From contig NW_024467121.1 in the NCBI RefSeq assembly GCF_017591425.1, forward strand, positions 21,650,707 through 21,714,706: a stretch of DNA of 64,000 bases, given 5' to 3'. Each line of letters starts with the position of its first letter. The stretch's first letter is position 1. Of this stretch, positions 11,697 through 22,414 are shown in pieces. This DNA comes from Ochotona curzoniae. Taxonomy: Eukaryota; Chordata; Mammalia; Lagomorpha; Ochotonidae. Made by a program: the position numbers and the translations under genes. The notes beneath the pieces were generated by a model, which was not told the DNA's origin, searched no databases, and saw only the letters and a list, made by a program, of their open reading frames with translations.

Positions 11697-11928
11697 TACT
11701 TATTTATTAAAAGATTTATTATTTTTATTGCAAAGTCAGATATACAGAGAGGAGGAGAGACAGAGAGGAAGATCTTCCGTGCAGTGATTCACTCCCCAAG
11801 CAGCCACAATGGCCATAGCTGAGCTGATCTGAAGTAAGGAGCCAGGAGCTTCCTCCAGGTGTCCCACGTGGGTACAGGGTCCCAAGGCCTTGGGCCGTCT
11901 TCTACTGCTTTCCTAGGCCACAAGCAAG
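11697..11928 (-). repeat. 5'-truncated SINE with target-site duplication
   Basis: Runs from the tail complement ('aaaagatttattatttttattgc') to 'tcctaggccacaagcaag', so the tRNA-like head is missing. It is flanked by an exact 13-base direct repeat, AACAGCCAATATT, at 11684-11696 and 11929-11941, as expected of L1-driven insertion with 5' truncation. Confidence 0.9.
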
Positions 11929-12149
11929 AACAGCCAATATTGAAACTTGGCATGGTCTGTACATGAACTTTAATCTGTACTTAATGTGTCGTAGAATCCT
12001 TTCTTTGTGAGTGGTTCCCACATTGAATTGGTACCTGAGTCAGTAACCTAGTCATCCTGTGCTCTTCCGTGGCAGCCATATCCATCATGCAGTCAGCTAA
12101 TTAATGTGCTTGGCTTGGTTTATCTATGACCTACTGTTCAGTGGAGCTA

Positions 12150-12425
12150 ATTTTTGACCTTCAAATCCAGATTTAAAAGTACTTCTAATGAAACGTTTGA
12201 TGACTTTTTGTTTTTGTCATCTTCTGTTACACCTTTTATTCATTCCCCAAAATGCCTTGTAGAAATTTTAGAGCATGCTTTAGCATTTCCTGCAAGCATT
12301 AATTTAGTTTCCTCCACCATAAGCTCATTTGAGCAGAGACTTGGTCTTACTTCACTTTTATTATGTCTGTTTTATATCCCGAACCTCTCACAAATAACAG
12401 GCAATTAGTGTTTATTGAAGAAACC
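12150..12425 (+). repeat. L2 relic
   Basis: Word order matches the L2 3' region: 'ttcaaatccagatttaaaag', 'ataagctcatttgagcagag', 'ttggtcttacttcactttta' and 'agtgtttattgaag'. Old and diverged. Confidence 0.55.
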
Positions 12426-12555
12426 TAAGGAAGTATATTTTCCTGTTAGCTGTGATACAGAACACCTTTTTCTTTCAAATAATCTAGAGTTACAGACAGC
12501 ATTGGGTTGCAAACCTTAGGGTGTTAATAATCAAATGTTCATTTCAGAATCTAAA

Positions 12556-12836
12556 TTATTTTTTAAGCTATTTTTATTTGAAAGGCAGAGTTAGAGAAGG
12601 AGAGATCATCTATATACCACAATAGCTGAAGCTGAGCTAATCTAAAATCAGAAGTTTAAGGGTTTTCCACTCAGGCAGAGGGGCTCAAGGACTTGAACCA
12701 TCCTTTAGTACTTTCCAAGGCCATAAGCAGGGAGCTGGATCAGAAGTGGAGCACCAAGGACATAACCTGGTGCCCATGTGGGATTCTGCCACCACAGATA
12801 GTGGATTAGGCTGGCATGCCACCATACAGGCCTCAG
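12556..12836 (-). repeat. old tRNA-derived SINE
   Basis: 'tatttttatttgaaaggcagag' leads into 'gccataagcagggagctgg', 'tggtgcccatgtgggattct' and the head remnant 'catgccaccatacaggcc'. Full length but diverged. Confidence 0.85.
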
Positions 12837-13148
12837 AATCTGAACTCTTTCTTATTTAGTTGTAGAAAGTAGTGAATTGGTTATTTCTGCTCTCACCAAC
12901 AATATTAAAATCCCAACAGTGGTGGGATTTTAAAAGCTTATTATTGCTGTTTTAGTTTATTTTACTTTTTGTTATCTGTTTTAAAGGGATCTTTATAAAA
13001 GGATGTTAGCTTTGTTTAATTGAAATGATGACTATGCCCAAGAGAGTCTTTTGGGTGGAATAAACACATAATAATCAAATTAAGTGCATGGAGTTAAGAA
13101 TCAAAACATACCTCCATAACCCTAGCATTAACTTAAAGTTCTGTTCTT

Positions 13149-13430
13149 GGGGCTGGCGCTATGATACAGTGGATAAGCCTGCTGCTTGTGATGCTGCCAT
13201 ATCATATGGGAGCTAGTTTACGTTCCAGCTGCTACACCTCCAGTCCAGTCCGCTGCTTATGTGAATGTGCCTCAGAAAGCAGTGGGACATAGTCCAAGTG
13301 CTTGTGCACCTGCCATCTATATTGGAGACTCAGGTGAACCTCCTGACTTCGACCTGGCTTAACCTTGACCATTGTGGTTACTTCAGCAGTGAACCAAAAG
13401 ATGCTCTAAATCATTTAGGATAAAAAAAAT
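13149..13430 (+). repeat. old tRNA-derived SINE
   Basis: Head 'ggggctggcgctatgataca' with a tRNA-like A-box region, body 'agcagtgggacatagtccaa' and 'ctcaggtgaacctcctgac', and an A-rich end at 13420-13430. Directly followed by another SINE in the same orientation. Confidence 0.8.
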
Positions 13431-13433
13431 TAT

Positions 13434-13750
13434 GGTGGCTAGCATTGTGGTGTAGTAGGTAAAACCACTACCTGTGACCAACAACCCATCTAGCTGTTTG
13501 TTGGAGTCTTGATATTCTTCACATTTAGTTTGCTGTTGATGGCCTGGGGAAGAGATACCAGGGCAGGCTCAGGTGTTTGGATCTCTGCTATCTCTGTGGG
13601 AAACCCAGAAGAATTGTTGGCTTATGGCTTCTGTCTGGTTCAGTCCTGGCAGTTATGACCATCTGAGGATTAAATCAATGGATAGAAGATCCCTTTCCCT
13701 ATCTCTCCTGCTACCCGTGTAGCTCTGACCTTCAAATATTTCTTTTTAAG
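13434..13750 (+). repeat. old tRNA-derived SINE
   Basis: Head 'ggtggctagcattgtggtg', body 'ggatctctgctatctctgtg' and 'ctggttcagtcctggcagtt', tail side 'gctctgaccttcaaata'. It abuts the preceding SINE's A-rich end, consistent with insertion into that tail. Confidence 0.7.
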
Positions 13751-13857
13751 AAGTGAAACAGTTCCATTCTTAGAAGTCTCATCGCTTAAGGTCATTGTGG
13801 TTTTTGACATTTTGTAGTTCTTGGTGCCAACTATAAACATCTTCACGACAAGATGCA

Positions 13858-14110
13858 GCTTTTTAAATGATTTATTTCTTTGAAACACAGAGGGGCAGGG
13901 CAGGGGTGGCTTTCATCAGCTAGCTCATTCCCCAATGTGCACAGCAGCCAAGGCTGGGCCAGGTGTCCCACTGAATTGTTATTTTTTCTTTCAGTGTATT
14001 AGCAGGGACCTGGATTGGTAGTGGATTAGCTGGTACTAGAAACTGTATTCCTGTTAGATGCTGGTGTCATAGGCAATGGCTTAACTCTCCTTGCCACAGT
14101 GCTGAACCCA
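13858..14110 (-). repeat. old tRNA-derived SINE
   Basis: 'aaatgatttatttctttgaa' then 'agcagccaaggctgggccag', 'gtattagcagggacctggat' and 'ggcttaactctccttgccac'. The middle has lost the 'cacgtgggtgcaggg' segment, which is replaced by a T-rich patch. Confidence 0.75.
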
Positions 14111-14119
14111 GCAATTACC

Positions 14120-14735
14120 CTGGTAAATGTTGAAAAATATCAACTAGTAAATGAATGACTATATTTAATTGTCAGATAAAGCTGAAAAACAATCTATTTA
14201 GTAACTAAAAATTATGCTTCAACACTATAAACTGCTAAATACTAAAATGAAAATAGACACAAGACAACTGAATAGTACCCTTATAGCCATTTTAAGGTGG
14301 ATAGAAGCCTGTTGTATATAAACTAAAATTGAAATGTAAATGAAGTAGTCACAGGATGTGGTTAAGAACTTGCATTTTTTAACATTTGTTACTCAATACC
14401 ATGTCAATTAACTCCATAATGTTGTAAATTGTTGTTGATGTTATGTTGTGGCTTTTAATTGGTTGAGATGATATTCTGCCAGCTCTGCCTTCAGACCAGA
14501 GATGGTCTCCCCAAGAAACTGTTAAATTTACCTGGACAATAAGATGCTGGACTCTATGCTTGGTATACACTTGCAATGAAAGAATCTTGACTGGATTTGA
14601 ACCATAATACTGCAACAAGGTGGAGGAAAATACCATGGGGTGGGGGGTGGGGGGAAGGTACGGGAAGGGGTTGGGAATCCCAGAGCCTATGAAACTGTGT
14701 CACAAAATGAAATGTAATTAATAAGAAAAATTAAT
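14120..14735 (+). repeat. lagomorph-type L1 3' UTR
   Basis: The longest sense copy of the L1 3' UTR here, ending in an A-rich stretch. From 14380 on it mirrors the minus-strand copy at 15664-16140 ('actcaataccatgtcaatta', 'acaataagatgctggactct'). Strong G tracts lie at 14637-14670. No ORF2 sequence is present upstream, so it is 5' truncated. Confidence 0.8.
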
Positions 14736-14744
14736 TTATTTTAC

Positions 14745-14996
14745 TTAGAGCACTAGTTCCCATCCTGGCTGCACCAGCTCCCTTATTAATGGCCTGTGAA
14801 AGCAGCAGAGGATGGCCCAAACCCTTGGGACCTTTTCACCTACATGTTAGACTTGGAAGAAGCTCCTGGCTGTGGACCAGCCCAGCTCTGGCTGTTAGCA
14901 TTTGGTGAGCAAACCAGCAGATGGCAAATCTCTCTCTGTCTTTCCTTCCATTGTAAATCTGCCTTTCCAATAAAAATGAATGAAACTTCAAAAGGA
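14745..14996 (+). repeat. 5'-truncated SINE
   Basis: Starts within the body ('gcaccagctcccttattaat'), then 'cagaggatggcccaaaccct', 'agaagctcctggctgtggac' and a tail 'cctttccaataaaaatgaat'. It sits directly after the L1 3' end. Confidence 0.85.
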
Positions 14997-15069
14997 AGAA
15001 AGAATGAAAGAAAGTTACTGCTAGTTAGTACAATGCCTTTCTCTTTACTATTTTTTAAAATATCTTTTC

Positions 15070-15381
15070 TTATTAAAATTTTGCTTATTTATTTGAAAGC
15101 CAGAAAGAGATTTTGTGTAATGTGGCTCATGTCTTGCCCAAATAGAGTGGGGTAGGTTAGTTAGAAGAAGCTAGGGACTGGGCCAGGTTGAAGCCAGGAG
15201 CTTCATCTGAATCTCCCAGATGTATGATACAGACCCAATTCCTTGGACAATTATCTGCTGCTTTTCCAGCCACATTAACAGGGAGCTGGGTTGGAAGTGG
15301 AGCAACCCAGGCTCAAACTAATATTCACATAGGATGCCAGTGTTAAAGGCAGTGGCCTAATCAGTGCCATAGCACCAGTAC
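15070..15381 (-). repeat. old tRNA-derived SINE
   Basis: 'ttgcttatttatttgaaagcc' through 'gggccaggttgaagccagga', 'cacattaacagggagctggg' and 'ggcctaatcagtgccatagc'. Full length. Confidence 0.85.
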
Positions 15382-15663
15382 TATGAAACACTTTTCTGAA
15401 ATCAAAACCAGAATGAAATTTGCATATTGATTGCAACAGACTGGTACAGAATGGTGCAGCATGGTGGTGGACAGAGCAGAGGCCCAGTGATGTGAAAGGG
15501 ACTCCAGAATTCTGAGCCTGGTTGCTGGTCTTCATTAGCTCTGTTTTAAGTAAGTCATAGAATATCTCTGAATGACACATTGTACATATAAAGGTCTCAA
15601 TGTAGATCTCTAAGCTTATTTTCAGGGCTAGTTTTTAATTATCTAATGAAGAAATTGAATCAG

Positions 15664-16260
15664 ACATTGTTTATTTTTCATAGCTTTTTTAAAATTGTTA
15701 ATAACATTATATTATGTGATACAGTTTTATAGGCACTGGGATTTCCCCTACCCCTCCCACAACCCAACCCCCCCCCCACAACCCTACCCCCATGGTGGAT
15801 TCCTCCACCTTGCTGCATATTCACAGTTGAAGTTCAATTGGGATTCATTCATTGCAAGCATATACCTAGCATAGAGTTCAACATCTTATTGTTCAGATAA
15901 GTTCAGCGGTGTCTAGGGGAGACCCTCTCTGGTTTGAAGGTAGAGCTAACAGAGTACAGTCCCGGTTGGTTAAAAGCCCCTACAAAACATCAATAACAAT
16001 TTACAATGTTATGAAATTGATTGACATAGTATTGAGTAAACAATATGTTAAAAGTAATGCAAGTTCAATTTTTCACAACACACGGGTTGAGACAGTATCA
16101 ATGACAGGTTCAAAAACAAATAAACCAACAAACAAATAAAATTACTAGTTAAATTGAGGCAAACATGTAGTATCTAACCTTCTAATTCCATAATCTATTC
16201 CAGTTACTGCCCTATTTCTCTAGTTTTTTTTTTAAAATAGAAACACTTTACAAAGGGAAT
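15664..16260 (-). repeat. lagomorph-type L1 3' UTR
   Basis: Reverse complement of the 14.1-14.7 kb element: C tracts 'caaccccccccccaca' style at 15755-15790, 'ggtggattcctccaccttgc', 'gttcaacatcttattgttca', 'aacaatttacaatgttatg'. It continues into a second, differently worded L1 3' piece at 16330. Confidence 0.8.
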
Positions 16261-16329
16261 ATCTCTATTCCTTCATTCCACTTCCTGTTCTCTGTTTCCT
16301 GTTAAACTCTATTATCCCACCCCTGTCCA

Positions 16330-16566
16330 CAGGCTTCATTTAAAAAAAAAATTGTTAGTTTCCATAGGCTCAGGAATTACCCTACCCACTACCCATTTCC
16401 TTCCCCCACTAAAAACTATTGTAGTATTATCACAACAATATTGTCTTCAAACGAGTCAGAAGTCCATCATTCTGCTGTTTCAGTGTATTCTGACATTGTA
16501 GGTATAGACAATGATATGAAAGTCTAGCATCCTGTTGTCAAAATTTATGTAAACAGTTTCATCGGG
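16330..16566 (-). repeat. second L1 3' UTR piece, different subfamily
   Basis: Shares its word series with the 51.2-kb element rather than with its neighbour: 'agtccatcat', 'gtatt(c)tgacattgtaggtat', 'gacaatg', 'tcctgttgtcaa' and 'tttcatcgggactcc'. The SINE pair at 16.57-17.24 kb interrupts it. Confidence 0.65.
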
Positions 16567-16570
16567 ACTC

Positions 16571-16898
16571 CTTCATTTTTTTAAAAGAGTTATTTATTTT
16601 TATCGCAAAGTCAGATATAGAGGAGGAGAGACACAGAGGAAGATCTCCCATCAAATGATTCATTCCCCAAGTGACTTCAATGGCCAGAGGTGCGCCCATC
16701 TGAACCCAGGAGCTTCTTCCGGGTCTCCCATGCAGGTGTGGGGTTCCAAGTCTTTGGGCCATCCTTGACTGCTTTCCTAGGACACAAGCAGGGATTTGGA
16801 TGGGAAGATGGGCTGCCAGGATTAAAACTGGCGCCTATATGGGATCCTGGCACGTTCAAGGCGAAGATTTAGACAGTAGGCCACCACGTCGGGCCCGG
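16571..16898 (-). repeat. full-length SINE, first of an adjacent pair
   Basis: 'agagttatttatttttatcgc', 'gaagatctcccatcaaatga', 'ggcgcctatatgggatcctg', head 'ccaccacgtcgggcccg'. The neighbouring sequence 'actccttcattt' before it and 'agtcctttgttctt' after it are similar, consistent with a degraded target-site duplication. Confidence 0.93.
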
Positions 16899-16912
16899 GA
16901 GTCCTTTGTTCT

Positions 16913-17241
16913 TTTTTTTTTTTTTTAAGATTTATTTATTTATTGGAAAATCAGATATACAGAGAGGAAGAGAGACAGAGAGGAAGATCTTCTATCCGAT
17001 GTTTCACTCCCCAAGTGAGCGCAACGGCCAATGCTATGCTGACCTGAAGCCAGAATCCAGGAATTTCTTCTGGGTATCCCACATGGGTGCAGGGTCCCAA
17101 GGCTTATGGGCTATCCTCGACTGCTTTCCTAGGCTACAAGCAGGGAGCTGGAAGGGAAGTGCAGCTGCTGGGATTAGAACCGGCACCATATGGTATCTCA
17201 GGGCACATTCAAGGTGAGGACTTTAGCTGCTAGGCCACGCA
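16913..17241 (-). repeat. full-length SINE, second of an adjacent pair
   Basis: 'tttttaagatttatttattta', 'gaagatcttctatccgatgt', 'ccacatgggtgcagggtccc', 'ggcaccatatggtatctcag'. It is flanked by TCCTTTGTTCTT (about 16901-16912) and TCCTTTATTCTT (about 17242-17253), a 12-base duplication with one mismatch. Confidence 0.93.
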
Positions 17242-17342
17242 TCCTTTATTCTTAACTGCATTGCTAGACCCAGTTCTTCCATTTTGTGATTCAGTTGCAT
17301 TTGTGACCTAGCATGGGTTTGTAGGATTTTCTTGCTACCTAC

Positions 17343-17417
17343 CTGAGAACACTGGGTCATGCCATCGAGTTCTCCAGGCTTGTTATGTGACACAGAAATT
17401 CTTGCCGTAGTGTTACC
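17343..17417 (-). CDS. weak candidate exon
   Basis: Minus strand: the sequence ends CTCAG followed by a very good donor (GTAGGT, plus 17337-17342). The upstream acceptor (ACTATATCACCAG) has only a moderate pyrimidine tract. Between them are 75 bases, 25 codons in phase 0 throughout, reading GNTTARISVSHNKPGELDG and then MTQCSQ. The block lies just outside a SINE that ends near 17241. Its phase does not join directly to either better exon candidate, so another exon would be needed between. It could easily be a pseudoexon. Confidence 0.18.
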
Positions 17418-17779
17418 CTGGTGATATAGTGGTGACACTTGCATCATGATCTTATTTATTAGCAAACACAAAGTGGATTCCAGGAAGTTGTTGGAGAGCA
17501 GAAATGGAAATTGTATTTCCTTTTTTGATGTTATCAGTGTGCCGTGAGTAGCAGGCCTCTATGGCTAAATGTTGTTTCTCCATCTTTTCTTTCTCCTTCC
17601 GTTTTTTCATCTATTCTTGCATCCTTGCCTCTAAATCGTGGTGTGAAATTATAACCACAGAGCACGTCCTGATTCACATTACTTTCAGCATGTAACAAAG
17701 GCAAACTCTTCATGGGGGACTGTTTTCCAGCATTCCTCTCCTGCCTCTCACACTAAATGAGAACTGCTCCCCTGCCTGT

Positions 17780-18130
17780 GTACCTACAGTGGATGACACG
17801 AATCCTCCGAGGCCGTGGCCTTTCTCCTGCAATAAATCACCTGTGCTGTTGCTATTCCTGGAGGCGAGCCTTGCTTAGCACTGGGAAATTAAGAGAGCAA
17901 GGTCCCCTCCTTCCCTGAGGGTTTGCTGAGGCAGAGTTTGTTTATGGTGAAAAATGTATCCTGCAGCTCCAGCTTAACCTGATCAGGGAACACAGAGATT
18001 CAGATGGAAGCACAATGAGATGCTGTGACTGGACCGGGCGCTTCTGCCACCAAGACGAGGAAGTGAGCAGGGCTCTAATTATTTTTGCACAGATTGCCCT
18101 CTGCCAAGCTCTGTCATGCCTTTGTGCACC
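17780..18130. other. possible conserved non-coding element
   Basis: Repeat-free, moderately GC-rich block with a TAATTA core (18076-18081), a 'tttttgcacag' word and no long compatible frame. A possible minor splice pair exists on the minus strand ('ttaatttcccag' near 17893), but the enclosed frame is unconvincing. Confidence 0.2.
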
Positions 18131-18944
18131 TTAACAAGAGAATGGCCAGTGTCTGACTCCTGCACAGAGCCGGCTTCAGGCCCTTTTACAGTTTGTTTCG
18201 GACGTTAGATGGACAGTGCTGTCGACTTCCACTAAGTTGACAGTTAGGAGGATTCTTCAGGTTTTAAACAGCTTCTCTTTCCTCTCTGATCCCAACTTCT
18301 TTCCCTTCCTCCTCTGAAGATTCCTTGTGCTGTCTTGTTAATTGCAGTACAGGTTAAGTATATGTCTGGCTCTGGAAGGCAGAGAAGTATAAGCTGCATT
18401 ATTTAAATTCCTCAGATCTTTCATCTCCTTTCTAATTTCTAATTTCTGGCTTTCCAGGCTGGTTCTGCACACCCCTGCTGCCCACCCAGTCCCTTTGTTC
18501 TATCTAGTTTAAAATCCACCCTTAGGGTTGGTCTTCCGGCAGGCATTTAGGCCTTGCCATACTTTAAGTAAGTCTGTACCCTGTCTGCCATTTGTGTTTT
18601 TCTGTTGTTTCCTTAGTTGATGAAGGAACGATTTTGCATTCTATTCAAATGCTCTGAGCATCAGACTTGTGTGGGAGTTTTGATCTTAAGGACAGATCAA
18701 AGTGGTGGGTCATTTAAGCAGTTTTATGATCTGTATTCTAAAGTGTGCCCTAGTTCTTTATATCCCTGCTGTTCCGGCACAGGACAGTCGCAACCCTGTG
18801 TGTTTTTCTTATCGCAGTATGTGGCATGCTGTCTTGTATGTCCAATTTCCCAGAGGCCAGATTCCCTCCACCTTCCTCATGAATACGTTTCCAACACCTG
18901 ATACTTTGATAAGCATATTATAGATGTTCAAAATGATTGAGCAT
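18131..18944. other. unassigned stretch
   Basis: No repeat confidently assigned. The part at 18740-18930 has faint L2-like order ('attatagatgttcaaaatgatt'). The plus frames 18617-18901 and 18702-18923 overlap each other and lack support. Confidence 0.3.
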
Positions 18945-19060
18945 GGTTGAAGAGTGGCGTAATAGCATAAAGATCAAATATGTGCTTTGAAGTCAGCCTG
19001 ATCTGGAATAAAATTCACCACCTCTACTTCTTCACATGAAAAAGGTTTAATTTGGTTTGT
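18945..19060 (+). repeat. MIR SINE relic
   Basis: 'gcataaagatcaaatatgtgctttgaagtcag' aligns in order with the MIR opening, where a 'ctttggagtcag' word precedes 'cctgatctggaataaaattc'. Confidence 0.6.
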
Positions 19061-19099
19061 AGTAGGTGTTATCATACATTGTCACTACTGATTTAGTAG

Positions 19100-19325
19100 C
19101 CATGAACACAAACTGACTACTTAGTGCCAGCCAGGTAGTGTACCTAGCAGTCTGCATGAATTGTTTGATTTAACCCTCACCGTGACTCAGATGAATATTG
19201 TCTCTATTACCTGCTTTTTGCATTCCCCAACCACCCTGCCACCCAATGCCAAGTAAGTATAAGAAGCTTAAGCTACCCAATGAAGTTTACACAGCAAGGG
19301 AATACTGAGTTAACATTGTGCAATT
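19100..19325 (+). repeat. MIR-like relic
   Basis: 'gtgtacctagcagtctgcatg', 'tttaaccctcaccgtgactc', 'aatattgtctctattacc', then 'gaagtttacacagcaaggga' follow the MIR core and 3' half in order, with an insertion near 19220-19250. Confidence 0.5.
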
Positions 19326-19361
19326 AACATTCCAGAAGGAATGCTCTTAAAATTATGTAGT

Positions 19362-19640
19362 AGATCAAGCCGCTTTCTGCAATGCCCGCATCTCACATGG
19401 GTGGTGATTCAACTCCCAGCCATTCCACTTCTGGTCCATTTCCCTGCTATTGCACCTGGCGAAATGGTGGAAGATGGCCTAAGTATTTGTTCCCCTACAC
19501 TTACGTGACAGACCCAGAAAAAGCTCCAGGATTCACACCATCCAGCTGTTTTCCTTTTACCTTTACTTTTGTTTGGGTGTAATGAGCCAGCAGTTGAAGA
19601 CACCTCTCTTGCTTTAACTTTGCCTTTCAAATACACACAT
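19362..19640 (+). repeat. old tRNA-derived SINE
   Basis: 'gcatctcacatgggtggtg', 'cagccattccacttctggtc', 'ggtggaagatggcctaagta', 'cagaaaaagctccaggattc' and tail 'ttgcctttcaaatac'. The head is eroded. Confidence 0.85.
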
Positions 19641-19703
19641 CTTTTTTTTTTTTTTCTTGGCTGTATCCCATGTGTTTTGCTGAATCTTTAAAATGATGGT
19701 ACA

Positions 19704-19942
19704 TCCTGGGACAGGCATTGGCTTGGTGGTTGCATTCATGTTTGGAATGCCTGTATCTCATGTCAGGTGGACTACCACCCATATGGGAGACCTGGATAAA
19801 GTTGCAGGCTCTTGGTCTTGGCCTGACCTTGTTCTGGTTGTGGCAGACTTCTGAGGAGCACATGGAAGGAAGTTCATGTATTCTGTCTCCTCTCTCTCAC
19901 TCTCTGCCTTTCTAACAAATAGCCAAATAAAAAACTTTAAAT
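19704..19942 (+). repeat. old tRNA-derived SINE, internally deleted
   Basis: Head-like 'gggacaggcattggcttggt', 'ccatatgggagacctggata', 'ggtcttggcctgaccttgtt' and tail 'ctctgcctttctaacaaata'. The 'gctgctttcccaggcc' segment is missing, which shortens the element. Confidence 0.8.
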
Positions 19943-20189
19943 CGATTGCAAAGTGTATTGAGGCCAGAATATTTGATGTGGACATTTGGACGTTAGTTAA
20001 TCAGTAAGTACACATTAATAATCAAAACAACAAAAGCACAGGGATTTCACTTGAAAACTTGTCTATAGGCCAGTGAAGGTCAGTGACTTTTAATTGTCTG
20101 AGATTTAAAGTAAAATTAATTTGTTTTTAGCAACTAAGTACGATTAGCCAAAGCTAATACATGATAATTGTGAGACTAAAAGCTGCTAT

Positions 20190-20400
20190 TTTTTGAGCCA
20201 GTAACTCAATTTTACATATATTATACTTGATTTTGTGACAGCCTTTCAGGTTGTATATTAATATCATCACTTTTATGTTATAAATAAGAATCTGAAGCTC
20301 AGAAGTTAATGAACTTGATCAAGGTCACATTGTAGGTAGAGTGCCAAAGCTGAGTTTGAAATTCAGGTCTAGTTTTCATTTCACTACATTCAATTAATAC
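20190..20400 (+). repeat. MIR SINE relic
   Basis: One of the clearest MIR copies in the window: 'gttataaataagaatctgaagctcag' then 'ttaatgaacttgatcaaggtcac' then 'gagtgccaaagctgagtttg', matching the core and 3' half. Confidence 0.8.
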
Positions 20401-20747
20401 AATAGAGCATAAAGCATTTAAAAGTGCCTACTGCTTTCTCAAGGAAACAGCACTGCACACCTCCATGTGGACTTGAAACAGTTCCTAAAAAGTGTTAAGT
20501 GGATGACAGTGTTGCAAATTGAGAATGGAATCATATTTTAAGTAAATTTTCACATTTTTACTTAAAAAAAAATCTACTTTCAAGGGGCTTGGAATTATGT
20601 AAAAATAACTGAGAATTACTGTCTAATATTTTTACTCCACAGCATTGTTTTCTAAATTAAAAGATTTGTACGCTTCATTGAGTTACTGACACTATCTGCA
20701 CACATTTCTGAAACCAGTTAATTGTGTTCTAGAGATGGGCTCCACAT

Positions 20748-21130
20748 GTTTTTAAAAATTTTTCAGACAGATTTATTTTCTCTGAAGTTCTTGTAAATGG
20801 TATGTGGCTATGTTCTTAAATGGTGTATGCATGCATGTGTGCAAACACACATACACCCCCCCACACACACACATACACACATATACAGATTCCACATGCA
20901 AGTTCATTGCTCCAGTGGCCATTGTGGTTAGGACTGGGCTAAGCAGAAAACCAAGAGCCCAGAATATCATGCAGGTCTCCCACATCTTCATAGGGGCCCA
21001 AGTATTTGGACCATCACCTGCTGCCTGCTAGCAGCCTAGAAGAAGGTGGATTGGAAGTGGAATAGCCAGGACTGTATGCATCATGCTAAGCTGCAAACAC
21101 AGGCTTAACCATTTGTGGCACAACACTAGC
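20748..21130 (-). repeat. old SINE interrupted by a CA repeat
   Basis: Tail-side fragment near 20748-20800, a (CA)n-rich insert at 20843-20886, then the body 'gtctcccacatcttcata', 'ggaccatcacctgctgcctg' and 'ccatttgtggcacaacacta'. The microsatellite probably grew from the poly(A)-side sequence. Confidence 0.7.
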
Positions 21131-21147
21131 CATTCTCACAGTGTTTT

Positions 21148-21470
21148 TTTTTTTTTAAAGATTTATTTTTTATTATTTTTTCATTGGAAAGGCGGATATA
21201 CAGAGAGGAGAGACAGAGAGGAAGATCTTCCGTCCGATGATTCACTCCCCAAGTGAGCGCAACGGGCCAGTCCGAAGCCAGGAGCCTCTTCCGGGTCTCC
21301 CACACACGTGCAGGGTCCCAAAGCTTTGGGCCGTCCTCAACTGCTTTCCCAGGCCACAGGCAGGGAGCTGGAAGGGAAGCGGGGCTGCCGGGATTAGAAC
21401 CGGTGCCCATATGGGATCCCGGGCGTGCGAGGCGAGGACCTTTAACCACTTGGGCCATCGCGCCGGGCCC
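21148..21470 (-). repeat. young SINE with 14-base target-site duplication
   Basis: Wording nearly identical to the 9.4-kb and 54.7-kb copies. Flanked by an exact TCTCACAGTGTTTT at 21134-21147 and 21471-21484. Complete from tail to GGGCCC head; B-box-like GGTTCTAATCC on the minus strand. Confidence 0.96.
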
Positions 21471-22414
21471 TCTCACAGTGTTTTAAGGAGCAGTTGCCAC
21501 TCTAGTGAGATTTTGAGTTAGTGGCAGACTCAGTTACCTGAAATGCTGTTTACAGTGCTCACAATATCTCACCTCCAAGGGGCTCGACATCCTTAAGGGA
21601 TGCTCTTCAGAGGTGATGGACACCTTGACTCCCTGGCAGTTCGGTGCACCCCAGGCCACTTGTTCCATTCTTTCAGAAGCAATCCTGTGCTTCCCGTTCT
21701 TCAGTGAAGTGGGAATATAGTGCTTTGCATCTTTCTGTAATAGTCAGCAGTTTTCCAAAGGTCTTGTTTATGAGGTTATTACTTATGCAAAGTGGGCCTT
21801 TAAGGATATTCTATAAAATGTTCCAATTAAAAAGTAGTGGATATATTGCCAGTTGGTGTCAGGTAATTAAGTTATGATATGCTCCTGTCATTAACAAGAA
21901 CTCTGATTGGGGCGGGGGTGGGGGAGGGAAGAGATAAAGGTTCTTGAAATTTGTTGATAGGGAGAGGATATTACTTTGTACATTTCTGTATAATTAGAAA
22001 AAATAAAACAGGAGCTTCTCATTATGTATTTGAAATAGGGAAGTCTGTTATTACTTTCTTCTAGGGTGTAATTAATCAATTTCAGCTGCAGTGTTTTAGA
22101 TGTTATGGTAAAATGGAGTTTCATAAAAAAATGCCTGTAGTTCAGTAATACTGGATCAGACATAGTGATACTATTGCAAACATAGAACTGAGCTTTTATA
22201 CTCTTTGCTCAGTATTGCCCTGAGAAGAAATTAAATCAGGAAGGGGGTCACATTAGCATTTTGAGGCTGGTTTCATTTCATAATTCTGCAGTGAGTGAAG
22301 GAAGACAGTTTAGTCCCTTGATTTGAATTGGAGAAGGCCAAGGACTCTGCAACTCAGATCTTCCCTCAGTGTCACTCAGACTGATATATCTACCATCTCT
22401 TGTCTGCCCTACAG

